Positions 45,604-56,059 of a stretch of DNA of 64,000 nt are shown here, piece after piece. Origin of the DNA: Caballeronia sp. GAFFF1 (GTDB taxonomy: Bacteria > Pseudomonadota > Gammaproteobacteria > Burkholderiales > Burkholderiaceae); NCBI RefSeq assembly GCF_023630705.1, contig NZ_JALQEM010000019.1, positions 1-64,000 of the forward strand, in the 5' to 3' direction. The notes under the pieces were generated by a model, which ran no database searches, had not been told where the DNA came from, and was given only the letters and a program-made list of their open reading frames with translations. Both the position numbers and the translations under genes were made by a program. Positions within the stretch are counted from its first letter, which is position 1. Each line of letters opens with the position of its first letter.

Positions 45604-47325
45604 TTAAGCCAGGTCTCCCCGCATATGCATTGCTGAAGCCGCCATCGGAAGGTCGGCTGGTGTCTCGTTACGAAGCGGCGTGCCAGACGACGTGACGAGC
45701 GTGCCGATCGTGTCGTCGCCCTTGATGACGCGCCCCAGATGCGCCGCAAGCCTCAACGTCAACGCGGCGATCGTGATGGTCGGGAAGTTCGCGCCGACCG
45801 TCGGGAACACGGAGCTGCCCGCCACATAGAGGTTGCTCATGCCGTGGATCTTGAGGTTGCGGTCCACGACGCCCTGCTTCGGCGAATCGTGCATGCGTGT
45901 CGTGCCCATGTGATGCCACGTACCCTCGAGCTGCGCGGGCCACGGCTTGCCTTCGAGCGGCTCGTCGAGCGTCACGTCGGCCACGCCGCCGCGTTGCAGT
46001 TCCGCCGCGATATGCGCGACGGTACGGTCGAAGGTGCGCTTCACGAGTTCGGTCACCTGCCAGTTCACCTTCACGCGATTCATGCCGAGCGAGTCTTTCT
46101 GCGCGGACAACGTCACGCGGCTGTCGCGGTTCGGCTCCGCTTCGACGATCGTCTGAATCTTCACTTCGGTGATGAGCGGGCGCGGCTGCAACAGACGCGC
46201 GAGGCCGAAGCACGCGGTATCGACCGGATGCGCGAGCATGGTCATGACATCGCCGGTCATGCTGTAGCCGGGCTGGTCCTTCTTCAGGAGCGCCTGCTTC
46301 GCGCGAATGAGGGCTTCGGAGCCCTTCGTGTTTTCGCCACGGAACACCGAATAGAACCATGCGCGCGCGTTGAGCAGCTTCTCGCGTTCGAGCACTTGCT
46401 GCGTGAGCGCGAACTGCGACGAGATGAACGTGCCGTGCGCGGACACCGCCTTGTTCTGATAGTGATACTTGATGTCGTAGAGCTTGTTGCGCGCCCATTC
46501 CTTCTTGAAGCGCACGTTCGCCGACATGATCCGCGGATGGTCCATGAAATAGCGGCCGACGAGGTCATTGCCATTGCCGACGCCCGCTGCCTGCACCTTG
46601 TTCGACGACAGCAGGAGGCGCGCATTCTCGATGCCGCCCGTCGCGAGCACGAACACCTTGGCGCGGATCCCGAAGCGGCGGCCCGACAGCGTGCCGACAT
46701 CGATCTTCGTGACCGAACGCGCGTCGCCGTTGGTATCGATGTTCAACGCGTTCGCGAACAGAAACACGCGCACGTTCTTCGCATCCAGCAGTTGCTTGCG
46801 ATACACCTTGCCAAAACGTACGGGCGGGCTGAACTGCGAGATCGTATCGCGGACGTTGCCGCTCGCGAACGGATGACGCCGCACGTCCGAGCGATGAATC
46901 GCCGCTTCCCAGTAGGCAGGATCGAAGTTGTTCTCGCCGAGTTGCAACAACGCATGCGTGCGCGCGTAGTAAGGACGCAGCTCGTCGAGGCCGAACGGCC
47001 AGCCGCTGTCGGCCACCCAGTCGCGCTTTTCGAAGTCCCACGGGTCGAGCGGCCGGCACCATCCGCCCCAGCAATTGCTGCTGCCGCCGAGAAAGCGGCT
47101 GCGGCAGCCATCGGCAAATTCATAAGGAACCCCAACGTTCTCGCCGCGATACAGGTCGCGTGTTTCGTCATCGGCGCGGTATCCGCCGCTTTCGAGCAGA
47201 ACCGCGTCGATGCCTTGCTTTTCCAGTTCCAGTGCAAGCGTGATCCCCGCCACGCCCGCGCCGACGATGCAAACCGTGGTCTCTATGACTGCGCCTTGGT
47301 CAACGCTGCGGCTGTCAATGAACAT
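45604..47325 (-). CDS. GMC-family FAD oxidoreductase
   Basis: A protein of 573 residues. The N-terminal FAD-binding motif is VCIVGAGVAGITLALELE followed by LLESGG; the middle has FLGGSSNCWGGW, and the C-terminus has HHMGTTRM and PTVGANFPTITIAALTLRLA, all of the GMC fold with the active-site His region. There is no signal peptide, so it is cytoplasmic. AAGGAG lies 8 nt before the ATG. Members oxidise alcohols or sugars. Its position among EPS genes suggests sugar or lipid-linked intermediate oxidation, but this is inference; it is not a standard member of bce-type clusters. Confidence 0.88.
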   Translation of the reverse strand: MFIDSRSVDQGAVIETTVCIVGAGVAGITLALELEKQGIDAVLLESGGYRADDETRDLYRGENVGVPYEFADGCRSRFLGGSSNCWGGWCRPLDPWDFEKRDWVADSGWPFGLDELRPYYARTHALLQLGENNFDPAYWEAAIHRSDVRRHPFASGNVRDTISQFSPPVRFGKVYRKQLLDAKNVRVFLFANALNIDTNGDARSVTKIDVGTLSGRRFGIRAKVFVLATGGIENARLLLSSNKVQAAGVGNGNDLVGRYFMDHPRIMSANVRFKKEWARNKLYDIKYHYQNKAVSAHGTFISSQFALTQQVLEREKLLNARAWFYSVFRGENTKGSEALIRAKQALLKKDQPGYSMTGDVMTMLAHPVDTACFGLARLLQPRPLITEVKIQTIVEAEPNRDSRVTLSAQKDSLGMNRVKVNWQVTELVKRTFDRTVAHIAAELQRGGVADVTLDEPLEGKPWPAQLEGTWHHMGTTRMHDSPKQGVVDRNLKIHGMSNLYVAGSSVFPTVGANFPTITIAALTLRLAAHLGRVIKGDDTIGTLVTSSGTPLRNETPADLPMAASAMHMRGDLA

Positions 47326-47426
47326 TCCCCGTGCTCCTTCTTGTTTTATGCTTAAGCGGTGTCGCAGGATCGCATCCGGAGTGTGGTCCCGACAAGATCA
47401 CTGCACTCTCGACTGCCAATATCCAT

Positions 47427-48059
47427 TCACGCCGGGAAGCGTTTTCTGATGAAGCGCACCGGGTTACCGCCGTATACGCCTTCCGCTTCCAGCGAGCGAT
47501 GCACCACCGACTGCGGCGTAACGAGCGCCGAGCGGCCAATGGTGACGCCCATCTGCACGACGCACCTGGATGTGATCCAGACGCCGTCCTCGATCACGAT
47601 CGGTGCGACCTGCAAGTCCATATTGCCGGCGGCATCGTGCGATCCCGTCGTGAGAAACGTCCCCTGCGAAATGCAGACATTCGAGCCGATGCGAATATCG
47701 GTCTGGTTATAGATCCATGCATCGACGCCGAACCAGCAGTTGTCGCCGACGCTCAAGTTCCACGGTGCTTTCACCCGAATGGGATGCGGCATCCGACAGT
47801 TCCTGCCGATGCGCGCGCCGAACGCCCGCAGCAACGCGACGCGCACGAACGAAACCGGTATGAGCTTGTTATTGATGAAGCATGCTTCGACGAAGAACCA
47901 TACGAGCTCGATCACGAAGCTACGCTTCGCCACGAAATTGCCCGGGCCTGCGCGCGACAGGTCGATCACCTTTCCGCGTCTCGCGGATGTCTCGCGCATG
48001 CCGTCGAAGCCGTCACTGCCGGCCGCGCCGATGACTCGCTCGTCGATCGCTCTGTCCAT
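47427..48059 (-). CDS. WcaF-like left-handed beta-helix acetyltransferase
   Basis: A protein of 210 residues whose second half consists of hexapeptide repeats (ARIGRNCRMPHPIRVKAPWNLSVGDN onward; GSNVCISQGTFLTTGSHD, IEDGVWITSRCVVQMGVTIGR). The GSHD segment carries the presumed catalytic His. It matches WcaF/CapG-type O-acetyltransferases. The N-terminal ~50 residues are extra and may be over-called. It lies 101 bp upstream of the GMC gene on the same strand and probably acetylates EPS sugars. Confidence 0.88.
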   Translation of the reverse strand: MDRAIDERVIGAAGSDGFDGMRETSARRGKVIDLSRAGPGNFVAKRSFVIELVWFFVEACFINNKLIPVSFVRVALLRAFGARIGRNCRMPHPIRVKAPWNLSVGDNCWFGVDAWIYNQTDIRIGSNVCISQGTFLTTGSHDAAGNMDLQVAPIVIEDGVWITSRCVVQMGVTIGRSALVTPQSVVHRSLEAEGVYGGNPVRFIRKRFPA

Positions 48060-48386
48060 GGTTCCCCGCCCGTTTCGCTGTTCGCCTGCTGCGCCTTGCG
48101 AGCAAGTGACTCTTTATTGGCCTTGTATGTCGGCGCGCATTGCACGCGCGCATCCGTGTCGTCTCGCTTCTTCGTTCAAGACTGCATACGGTGAACGGAT
48201 TATCAGCGAACGTTAAAAAGCGCCATGTGCGGTGCGGCACGGTTGGCCGTAACGGCAAGACTTTTGGCGCTGGCGGCTGATGCATCGCTCTATGCTGCAT
48301 GCAAACGATCGAGCCGCGTGACGTAGCGTACCGATAAGCCGATGCGCGCTCTGTATAACGCTTAACGTAATCAGCCAGGAGAGACC
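48060..48386. other. Divergent intergenic region, acetyltransferase and small secreted protein
   Basis: 327 bp without a gene. A TATAAC-like -10 (near 48353) lies about 30 bp before the plus-strand ATG, and AGGAGAGACC precedes that ATG. No other structure was noted. Confidence 0.45.
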
Positions 48387-48857
48387 ATGAAACACGAGCT
48401 ACGCGCGGCGCTCATGCCGCTTCTCATCGCTGCATTGGGGCCCTGCGCGCTCGCTGCATCGTCTGTCGCGCATGCGGGCAACTTCGCCGATGCCGCCATC
48501 AGCAAGCAACAGGCGGGCGGCGGTGTGCCGACGGAAATGGATTTGCTTGGGAGTCCCGATACCTATGCCGATCCGTACGGCGCGCCGACCAACGGGCGGG
48601 GCGGCCAGCGCGGGCCGATTACCAATGCGCAGACGGCGCAGGGCATCTCGCCGACGGACAAGCTGCTTGCGCAACAGAACGGATATGTGGGCAATCCGGG
48701 CGCCGGCGCGCAGCTGCGGCGCGCGGGACGCCAGGGCGACGCGAAAGCCATGCTGATGCCGCAAGGCGCGGCCGCCACGCTCTATCCGACGCCCAACGGC
48801 TTCAAGGCGCCGGCCAGAGCTGCGCGGGCGCGGGACATCTACAAGTCGCCTTATTGA
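48387..48857 (+). CDS. Small secreted protein of unknown function
   Basis: A protein of 156 residues with a Sec signal peptide (MKHELRAALMPLLIAALGPCALAASSVAHA, cleavage after VAHA) and a Gly/Ala/Gln-rich mature part without clear secondary structure (GGGVPTEMDLLGSP, TNGRGGQRGP, NPGAGAQLRRAGRQ). AGGAGA gives a strong ribosome site. It is the only plus-strand gene in this part and faces away from the acetyltransferase. I know no family for it. It could be an EPS-associated secreted or matrix protein, but nothing in the sequence proves that. Confidence 0.72.
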   Translation: MKHELRAALMPLLIAALGPCALAASSVAHAGNFADAAISKQQAGGGVPTEMDLLGSPDTYADPYGAPTNGRGGQRGPITNAQTAQGISPTDKLLAQQNGYVGNPGAGAQLRRAGRQGDAKAMLMPQGAAATLYPTPNGFKAPARAARARDIYKSPY

Positions 48858-48919
48858 TGAAACGACGCGCGGTAGATACGGCGCGTTGTGAGTAACGCGC
48901 CGCATCACCGGCAAGACTG

Positions 48920-50236
48920 CTACTCGATCTTCTCGACCTGCGGCAGAATAGGCGCGCGCTCCGCGATGCGCGCGATGGACATGTCGACGGCATCGCTCAA
49001 GCGGGTGTCGGCCGTGTCGCCGATCAGCGACTTCAGACGTTCTTCGAGCCGCGCGAACACCGACTGGGGCGACAGGCGCTCCTGCGCGAACAGACGCCCT
49101 TCCTCGCCGTAACGCGCGCGCAGCGCCGGATTGCGAACGAGCATGGTGATGGCGTCCGTCAATGCCTCGACGTTCTCCGGCGGGATCACCACGCCGCGTC
49201 CAGCTACAGCCTCATACAACTCAGTTCCCGGCTGCGCCATCGCGACGACCGCGCGCGCGCTCGCGAACATGCCCGTAAGTTTCGAAGGCATCACAAGGTC
49301 GGCCACGTCACCGCGTTGCGGCAACACGTGAATGTCCGCGAGGTTCAGCAATTCGTTGAGACGCTCGATGGGCTGCAACGAAAGGAAGCGCGTGTTCGGC
49401 AGATCCGCGCAACGTTCCTGCAGCTTCTTCTTGGTCGCGCCGTTGCCGCAGAACACGAACACGATATCGTCGCGTGCGGCGAGCGCGGCGGCGGCCTCGG
49501 CCAGCACTTCCAGGCCCTGCTTCGCGCCCATGTTGCCCGAATAGAGCACGACCTTCGTGTGCTCGCCGATGCCGAGTTCCTTGCGGAAACTGCTCGGACC
49601 GTCGATCGGATAGATCGCGGTGGTATCGACCCAGTTCGGGAAGTGGAACGCGTCGGCAGGCGCGACGCCCTTTTTCACCGCGCGCTCGACCATCTTGTCC
49701 GAGATGGACGAAACCACGTCGAACCGCTTCATCAGCCAGCGTTCGAACGCGAGCGCGCTCTTCGCCGCGCGTGCGTTCTTCAAGAGGCCGAGATCGAATG
49801 CGGCGTCTACTTCGAAGTCCTGAATATGCAGCCATGACCGCGCGCCGGTCAGGCGGGCGAGCGCGAGCGCGCCCGGCGCGTTCATCAGACTCGGCGCAAT
49901 CGTCATCACGACATGCGGACGCCACAGCGCATGCGCGATGAGCGCAGGCAGCGACGCCAGCGCAAACGAGCCGAGATGCAGCATGCGCTTCGCGCCGCTC
50001 GGCTTTTTCGGCACCCACAACGGCGCACGCCACAGACGCACGCCCTTGCGCGTTTCGAAGCGATGCCGCCAGCTTGCATAGCCATCGCCGATCTTCCATT
50101 CCGGATAGTACGGCGGCGCACAAACGACGCGCACGTCGTGCCCGTTCTGGGCCAACGCTTCCGCCATTTCCGCCGTGTATTTGCCGGTTCCCGTCAACTC
50201 GGGCGCATAGTTCAGCCCGTAGATCAGTATTCTCAT
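48920..50236 (-). CDS. Glycosyltransferase family 4 (WcaI-like)
   Basis: A protein of 438 residues beginning MRILIYGLNYAPELTGTGKYT, the opening of WcaI, the colanic-acid fucosyltransferase-type GT4. The central HIQDFEVDAAFDLG and the donor domain VVLYSGNMGAKQGLE, LPQRGDVADLVMPSKL are also typical. The ATG at 50236 is chosen; the in-frame extension upstream shows no homology. With gmd and fcl upstream, a fucose-using role is possible. It lies at the 3' end of the minus-strand EPS run, 171 bp after the previous gene. Confidence 0.9.
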   Translation of the reverse strand: MRILIYGLNYAPELTGTGKYTAEMAEALAQNGHDVRVVCAPPYYPEWKIGDGYASWRHRFETRKGVRLWRAPLWVPKKPSGAKRMLHLGSFALASLPALIAHALWRPHVVMTIAPSLMNAPGALALARLTGARSWLHIQDFEVDAAFDLGLLKNARAAKSALAFERWLMKRFDVVSSISDKMVERAVKKGVAPADAFHFPNWVDTTAIYPIDGPSSFRKELGIGEHTKVVLYSGNMGAKQGLEVLAEAAAALAARDDIVFVFCGNGATKKKLQERCADLPNTRFLSLQPIERLNELLNLADIHVLPQRGDVADLVMPSKLTGMFASARAVVAMAQPGTELYEAVAGRGVVIPPENVEALTDAITMLVRNPALRARYGEEGRLFAQERLSPQSVFARLEERLKSLIGDTADTRLSDAVDMSIARIAERAPILPQVEKIE

Positions 50237-50407
50237 GTGGTCCCTCGCCCGACAATCGCGCCCTGAGCCCCGAACGTGCCCTTTCGCCCGCAAAGCGCCA
50301 GCCATCGGGACGCGAAGACCGCGACCCGACGGCGTTTCACCCTTCCCCTTTCCGTTCGTCCTCCTTGACGTCTTCCCCGTTGGTGATTCCCACCGACCAC
50401 CGAACCG

Positions 50408-51547
50408 TCAATTCGTCAGCAACAGCGCGCAACCCCGCGCGATGTTCGCCGCAGCCGAAGGCGGATCGAAACGCTGAATCACATCGGTACAACGCTTGGC
50501 AACGCCTGCCGTATCCGCGAAGGCTTCGAGCGACTTGAGCATCGTCCGATGCAGGCTCGCGACATCGCCTGCGGGGAACGAATAGCCCGACACGCCCTCG
50601 ACCACCAGCTCCGGCACGCAGCCGCAACTCTCGCTCACGATCACCGGGCAACCGTGACTCAACGCTTCATTGGTCACGAGACCCCAAGGTTCACGCTTGC
50701 TCGGCAGCACCATGCAGGTGGCGCCGAAATATTCGCGCGAGAGCGGCTCGTCCTGAAGGCTGCCCAGGAAATGCACAGCGTCTTGCAGACCGGCTTCTGA
50801 CACCTGCTTCTTCAGATCATCCCCGAGAGGACCGGTGCCGACTATGCGCAATTCCGCATTCGGCACGTTTTTTCTCAACTGCTTGAACGCATCGACGAGC
50901 GTATCGATACCTTTTTCCGCCGACAAGCGCCCAACGAACAGAAACACCGGCTTATTGCCCTGCCGATGCGCCAGGCGGTCGTCCACCACCGTCTCCGGCG
51001 AGAACGAGCGCGGCAGCGCGGCGGCCTGGCACGGAATGAAAATCTTCTCCTGCTTCGCGCCGAGCGACATCAGATACTCGCGGCTGCGCGTGCCGAACGC
51101 GAAGTAGCCATCGCACAGGGCAAAGAACACGCGCTTCGGAATCGATGTCAACATGCGGCGCGGATTGTCGCGTCCGGTGGAATCGCAGAACACGGCGCGA
51201 CGCTTTCCGGTCACGATGCACGCTGCCATCATCGCCCAATATTCGGGGCGGTGATAACCGGGAAGAACCACGAGATCCGACTTCGCCTTGAGCACTTCCC
51301 ACACGAGACGCACCGTCATGCGCCACGTCGGCACGTCCTCGTAGCAGCCGCTATAGAGCTTCGTCATCGGATAGCGGTGGTACGAGTAGTCGACATCGGA
51401 GAAGCCGATGCGGTCGTGTTCCGTATCGGCGATCTGCACCATCGAATAGCGGATGGAACCGGACCCCGCGATGTTGTGCAGCGCCGACAGCACCGCCCCC
51501 TTGTGCCGCGACCAGACGACGTTATGAAAGATGGTCACTGAAGCCAT
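50408..51547 (-). CDS. Glycosyltransferase family 4
   Basis: A GT-B transferase of 379 residues. It has VVLPGYHRPEYWAMMAACI in the acceptor half, FLFVGRLSAEKGIDTLV and the donor motif LPSKREPWGLVTNEALSHG. GGGAGA stands 6 nt before the ATG at 51547. It follows fcl by 32 bp, so it is co-transcribed with the GDP-fucose genes and may use GDP-mannose or GDP-fucose; the donor is not certain. Confidence 0.88.
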   Translation of the reverse strand: MASVTIFHNVVWSRHKGAVLSALHNIAGSGSIRYSMVQIADTEHDRIGFSDVDYSYHRYPMTKLYSGCYEDVPTWRMTVRLVWEVLKAKSDLVVLPGYHRPEYWAMMAACIVTGKRRAVFCDSTGRDNPRRMLTSIPKRVFFALCDGYFAFGTRSREYLMSLGAKQEKIFIPCQAAALPRSFSPETVVDDRLAHRQGNKPVFLFVGRLSAEKGIDTLVDAFKQLRKNVPNAELRIVGTGPLGDDLKKQVSEAGLQDAVHFLGSLQDEPLSREYFGATCMVLPSKREPWGLVTNEALSHGCPVIVSESCGCVPELVVEGVSGYSFPAGDVASLHRTMLKSLEAFADTAGVAKRCTDVIQRFDPPSAAANIARGCALLLTN

Positions 51548-51579
51548 TATTATTCTCCCTGGACTGGATGCCACGTGTT

Positions 51580-52536
51580 TCAGGCAGCGACAGGCGCCGG
51601 CTGCATGGATGCGTAGCGATCGAGGAAGTCGCGATAGGTCGCGCGAATGCCGTCTTCGAGGCCGGTCGACGCCTTCCAGCCCATGCCTTCGAGCTTCGAC
51701 ACGTCGAGCAGCTTGCGCGGCGTGCCGTCCGGCTTGCTCGCATCGAACACGAGCTCGCCTTCGAAGCCGACCACGCGGCATACCGTGTGCGCCAGTTCGC
51801 TGATGGTCAGGTCGTGGCCGACGCCGACGTTGAACACGCCTTCGTTGACGTCGCTTTCCATCAGGAAGGTCGCTGCATCGGCGAGGTCGTCCACATGCAG
51901 GAACTCGCGACGCGGCGAGCCCGTGCCCCACACGGGCAGCGTCGCGTCGCCGCGCAGCTTCGCTTCATGGGCCTTGCGGATGAGCGCGGGCAGCACGTGG
52001 CTGCTCTTCAGGTCATAGTTGTCGTTCGGGCCGTACAGGTTCGTCGGCATGAGCGAGACGAAGTGCGTGCCGTACTGACGGTTGTACGCCTCGCACATCT
52101 TGAGACCCGCGATCTTCGCGATGGCATACGCTTCGTTGGTCGGCTCGAGCGCGGATTGCAGGAGATACTCCTCCTTGATCGGCTGCGGGCACGCCTTCGG
52201 ATAGATGCACGAAGACCCGAAGAACACGAGCTTCGAAACGTTCCAGCGGCAAGCCGCGTGAATCACGTTCGTTTCGATGGCGAGGTTCTCGTAGATGAAT
52301 GAGGCGGGCATCGTCGAATTGGCGAGAATGCCGCCGACGCGCGCCGCCGCCAGGAACACGACGTCGATCTGCTCTTCTTCGAAGAAGAGGTTCACGCCGC
52401 CCTGATCCGTCAGATCGAGATGCGCCTTCGTGCGCGTCACGATGTTGTCGTAGCCGGCTGCGCTCAGACGGCGCACGAGCGCCGAGCCGACCATGCCGCG
52501 GTGTCCCGCGACGAAGATACGTGCGTGCTTGTTCAT
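51580..52536 (-). CDS. fcl: GDP-L-fucose synthase
   Basis: An extended SDR of 318 residues. The NADP-binding GHRGMVGSALVRRL, the FGSSCIYPKACPQPI segment and the catalytic YAIAK with Lys are all present. It converts GDP-4-keto-6-deoxy-mannose to GDP-L-fucose by epimerisation and reduction. It begins 3 bp after the gmd stop, so the two-step pathway is translationally linked. Confidence 0.96.
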   Translation of the reverse strand: MNKHARIFVAGHRGMVGSALVRRLSAAGYDNIVTRTKAHLDLTDQGGVNLFFEEEQIDVVFLAAARVGGILANSTMPASFIYENLAIETNVIHAACRWNVSKLVFFGSSCIYPKACPQPIKEEYLLQSALEPTNEAYAIAKIAGLKMCEAYNRQYGTHFVSLMPTNLYGPNDNYDLKSSHVLPALIRKAHEAKLRGDATLPVWGTGSPRREFLHVDDLADAATFLMESDVNEGVFNVGVGHDLTISELAHTVCRVVGFEGELVFDASKPDGTPRKLLDVSKLEGMGWKASTGLEDGIRATYRDFLDRYASMQPAPVAA

Positions 52537-52539
52537 GGC

Positions 52540-53658
52540 TTACTCGTGATGTTCGAGAGCCTTGAAACCGGCGAGCGTCACGAGCGCGTCGCGACGGGCG
52601 ATCTGATAGTCCGCGCGGACCATCTCCTTCACGAGAGATTCGAAGGAAGTCGACGGCTTCCAGCCGAGCTTGTCGTGCGCCTTCGTCGGGTCGCCCAGCA
52701 GCGTTTCCACTTCGGTCGGACGGAAGTAGCGCGGATCGACCTTGACGATTACCTGGCCCGGCTTGAACTTGGTGTCGCGATTGTCGATGCGATCGACGAT
52801 ACCCACTTCGTTCACGCCCTCGCCTTCGAAGCGAACATGCACGCCGAGTTCGGCAGCCGCGTGTTGCACGAATTCGCGCACGCTGTACTGCACGCCGGTG
52901 GCGATCACGAAGTCTTCGGCCTGTTCCTGTTGCAGCATCATCCACTGCATCTCGACGTAGTCGCGCGCATGGCCCCAGTCGCGCATGGCGGACAGATTGC
53001 CGAGATAGAGATCTTCTTGAAGGCCCACCGCCATGCGTGCAATGGCGCGCGTGATCTTGCGCGTCACGAACGTCTCGCCGCGCACCGGCGATTCGTGATT
53101 GAACAAAATGCCGTTGCATGCGTACATGCCATACGCTTCGCGGTAGTTCACCGTGATCCAGTAAGCGTAGAGCTTCGCCACGGCATACGGGCTGCGCGGA
53201 TAGAACGGCGTGGTTTCACGCTGCGGGATTTCCTGCACGAGACCGTACAGCTCGGACGTCGATGCCTGATAGAAGCGTGTCTTCTTTTCGAGGCCGAGAA
53301 TGCGGATTGCTTCGAGGATACGCAGTGCGCCCAGGCCGTCCGCGTTGGCGGTGTATTCCGGCTCTTCGAACGACACGCCCACATGCGATTGCGCCGCCAG
53401 ATTGTAGATTTCGTCGGGCATCACGCGCTGGATGATGCGCACGAGGCTCGTCGAATCGGTCAGGTCGCCGTGATGCAGGAACAAACGCTGGTCCGGATCG
53501 TGCGGATCGCGATATAGATGATCGATGCGGTCCGTGTTGAAGAGCGAGCTACGGCGCTTGATGCCGTGAACTTCGTAACCCTTTTCGAGCAGCAGTTCAG
53601 CAAGATACGACCCGTCTTGCCCCGTAATACCCGTGATCAAAGCAACTTTGCGGTCCAT
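52540..53658 (-). CDS. gmd: GDP-mannose 4,6-dehydratase
   Basis: A protein of 372 residues with the opening [20 protein letters not shown], the [17 protein letters not shown]-binding segment and the catalytic [12 protein letters not shown] (Tyr-x-x-x-Lys). It makes GDP-4-keto-6-deoxy-D-mannose from the GDP-mannose supplied by the bceA-like enzyme, and Fcl completes GDP-L-fucose. It lies 75 bp after the Wzc-like gene. Confidence 0.97.
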   Translation of the reverse strand: MDRKVALITGITGQDGSYLAELLLEKGYEVHGIKRRSSLFNTDRIDHLYRDPHDPDQRLFLHHGDLTDSTSLVRIIQRVMPDEIYNLAAQSHVGVSFEEPEYTANADGLGALRILEAIRILGLEKKTRFYQASTSELYGLVQEIPQRETTPFYPRSPYAVAKLYAYWITVNYREAYGMYACNGILFNHESPVRGETFVTRKITRAIARMAVGLQEDLYLGNLSAMRDWGHARDYVEMQWMMLQQEQAEDFVIATGVQYSVREFVQHAAAELGVHVRFEGEGVNEVGIVDRIDNRDTKFKPGQVIVKVDPRYFRPTEVETLLGDPTKAHDKLGWKPSTSFESLVKEMVRADYQIARRDALVTLAGFKALEHHE

Positions 53659-53734
53659 GTTTAACCTCTTATTCTGCGGTCTGAAGTTGGCGCGCGGCGA
53701 CGCGCCATCATTGTTATTTCTGTTTTTGCTCGCC

Positions 53735-55963
53735 TTATTCGGCGATGCTCTCGTAGCCGTAGTAGCCGGCGTAGGTGCTGCCCATCAAAATCTTCGATTG
53801 CGGAACGTCGGTGAGCAACACGCCCTTCATGCTCACGCCACCGTGATGCAGGCGCTTCATCGTCTCGCCGATTTCCTGCACCTGATTCTTGCCGTGGCGC
53901 ACGACGAGGAGGCTCGTGCCCGCGTGCTTGCCGATGACCGTCGCGTCAGTGACAGCCAGCACAGGCGGCGTATCGACGACCACGAGGTCATACATCTGCT
54001 TGAGTTGCTCCAGCACCTCGCCGAGGCGATCGCTGGCGAGCAGTTCGGACGGATGCGACGGCAGCGAGCCCTTGGTGATGAGGTCCACGCCCGGCAGCAC
54101 ATCGTGCAGGATCGCGCTCGACACATCTGCGCCCATCAGCACATCGGACAGACCCGGCGAATGACGCACGCCGAAGTGCGAGTGGATGTCGCCGCGGCGC
54201 ATGTCGCCATCGATCAGAAGCACGCGCTTTCTCGTGGATGCAACCAGCGTCGCGAGATTCACCGACAGGAACGACTTGCCCGCTTCCGGACGCGAGCCCG
54301 TGAGCATCACCACGTTGTTGCGCGCATCGGCCATTTGCAATTGCAGCGACGTACGCAGGCCGCGAATACCTTCCACCGCGGCGTCTTCCGGCGCCTGAGC
54401 GGCCAGCACATGCAGACCCTCGCGACGCATGCCGACCTTGCGTTGCAGGCGCAGTTGCTGCGTGCTGCGCGGCACGATGGCGAACACACGCACGCCCAGT
54501 TGCTTCTCGATCTCTTCCGGACGCTCCACGCCGCCATACAGCGATTTGCGGATGAACGCGACAATCACGCCGAGCACAAGGCCCACGCCAGCCGAGATGA
54601 GGATCACGAGCAGGCGCTTCGGGCGGACGGGATCGTCGGCGGCCTGCGCGTAGTCCACCACGCGCACGTTGCCGATCTGCCCTGCCTTCGCGATGCGAAG
54701 TTGTTGCGCGCTGTTGAGCAGGTTCGTGTACAGCTCGGTATTCACGCGCACATCGCGCAGATAACGCAGTGCCGTTTGCTCGGTGTCGGGCAGCGTCGAC
54801 ACGCTCTTGCCAAGACGCGTCTGCGCGCCGGACAACGAAGCGATCTGCGCATCGAGAGCCTGCACCGACGGATGATTCGGCGTGAAGCGTTGCGACAGTT
54901 CGGCGCGTTGCTGTTGCAGGTCCGTGAGCTTGGTCTTGTTATCGACGATCTGTTGCAGCAACAGACGGCTTTCCTCGCTCAGGTCCACCGTGCCCTGGTG
55001 ATTGCGGAACGTGTTGTAGCGCTGTTCGGCATCGTCGAGTTGCTTCTTCAGGACAGGCAGTTGCTGATCGAGAAAGGCCAGCGTGTGTTCCGCTTCGGCC
55101 GAACGCTTGTCGGCATCCTGCTGCACGTAGCGGTTCGCGATGTTGTTGACGATCTGCGCCGCTTCCTTCGGATTGCGCCCTTCGAGGCTCACGCTGATGA
55201 TGCCCGATTGCAACGCCGTCTCCGCAACGGTCAGACGCTGCTGAAGGTTGTCGATGGTCGTGAGCGTGGAGAAGCGTTGCAGGTCAAAGTGCACGCCAGG
55301 CGCGCCCACCAGCTTGTCCACCTTCAGCTTGACCGGGCCGTGCGCGGTCATGCCGGTGGCTTCCTCGCCGACCTTGCCCGTGAGCACCACGACGCCTTCC
55401 GGATCGTTCAGCGCAAACGTGCCGTCTTCGCCTGCAACCAGCGTGAACTTCTGGTCGTAGAGCTCCTTCGGCGTGTCGAAGAGCGGCACGCTGATCTGCT
55501 CGTTGCCCCATGCGAAGCGCGACAGATAGCCGGCGGGCGGCGTCACGTTCAACATCGAGAAGACAGTGCCGACCGCGCCGCCGATCACCGGAATGGAATG
55601 CGGCGCGGCGCTGATGTCGAGGTGCAGGCGGCGCACCGTGTCGTCGACGACGAGGCGCGAGCGCAGCAGTTCGATCTGCGCGGCGGTGGTGGACTTCGCA
55701 TCGAACATCTGCGACACGGCTTGCACCGCGTTGACGTTCGCGTTCGCGTTGTTGTTCGCGTTGGTCTCTTCGACCTGAATGAGGGCGTCCGCCTTGTAGG
55801 TCGGCGGCGCGATGAATGCGTAGGCCGTCCCCAGCGCGACCACCGCGAGCATGACGACCGTCACGAGTTTCCAGTTGCCGAATACGGCAGCCAGATAGTC
55901 GGATAATCGCAACTCGTCGCCGGTCGAGACGTCCGAGTAGCGTGCATCAAAGTTCATGGCCAT
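53735..55963 (-). CDS. bceF: Wzc/BceF-like tyrosine kinase and chain-length regulator
   Basis: A BY-kinase of 742 residues. The N-terminus has a Wzz domain with a first membrane segment (~30–50); a long coiled-coil region (~290–400) is followed by a second membrane segment (~455–475). The kinase domain has Walker [10 protein letters not shown] (Lys563), Walker A' [10 protein letters not shown] and Walker [10 protein letters not shown]. The C-terminal tail carries a small tyrosine cluster (YAGYYGYE). Its cycling phosphorylation controls Wza-coupled export and chain length. No low-molecular-weight phosphatase gene (BceD/Wzb) was found next to it in the window. The symbol follows the cepacian homologue and is by family resemblance. 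Confidence 0.92.
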   Translation of the reverse strand: MAMNFDARYSDVSTGDELRLSDYLAAVFGNWKLVTVVMLAVVALGTAYAFIAPPTYKADALIQVEETNANNNANANVNAVQAVSQMFDAKSTTAAQIELLRSRLVVDDTVRRLHLDISAAPHSIPVIGGAVGTVFSMLNVTPPAGYLSRFAWGNEQISVPLFDTPKELYDQKFTLVAGEDGTFALNDPEGVVVLTGKVGEEATGMTAHGPVKLKVDKLVGAPGVHFDLQRFSTLTTIDNLQQRLTVAETALQSGIISVSLEGRNPKEAAQIVNNIANRYVQQDADKRSAEAEHTLAFLDQQLPVLKKQLDDAEQRYNTFRNHQGTVDLSEESRLLLQQIVDNKTKLTDLQQQRAELSQRFTPNHPSVQALDAQIASLSGAQTRLGKSVSTLPDTEQTALRYLRDVRVNTELYTNLLNSAQQLRIAKAGQIGNVRVVDYAQAADDPVRPKRLLVILISAGVGLVLGVIVAFIRKSLYGGVERPEEIEKQLGVRVFAIVPRSTQQLRLQRKVGMRREGLHVLAAQAPEDAAVEGIRGLRTSLQLQMADARNNVVMLTGSRPEAGKSFLSVNLATLVASTRKRVLLIDGDMRRGDIHSHFGVRHSPGLSDVLMGADVSSAILHDVLPGVDLITKGSLPSHPSELLASDRLGEVLEQLKQMYDLVVVDTPPVLAVTDATVIGKHAGTSLLVVRHGKNQVQEIGETMKRLHHGGVSMKGVLLTDVPQSKILMGSTYAGYYGYESIAE

Positions 55964-56059
55964 GGTCTCGCTCGCTTATTTCTTTGAATGTCGCACAAGG
56001 TCTCCGGCGCGCCCCTGCGCGCCGGTCATACTGCAAGAATCGAAGACTTGCTGTTGCTT

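Noticed and set aside
53633..55906. 757-codon plus-strand open frame opposite the Wzc-like kinase
   Set aside because: A shadow of bceF; Arg/His/Leu-rich without motifs.
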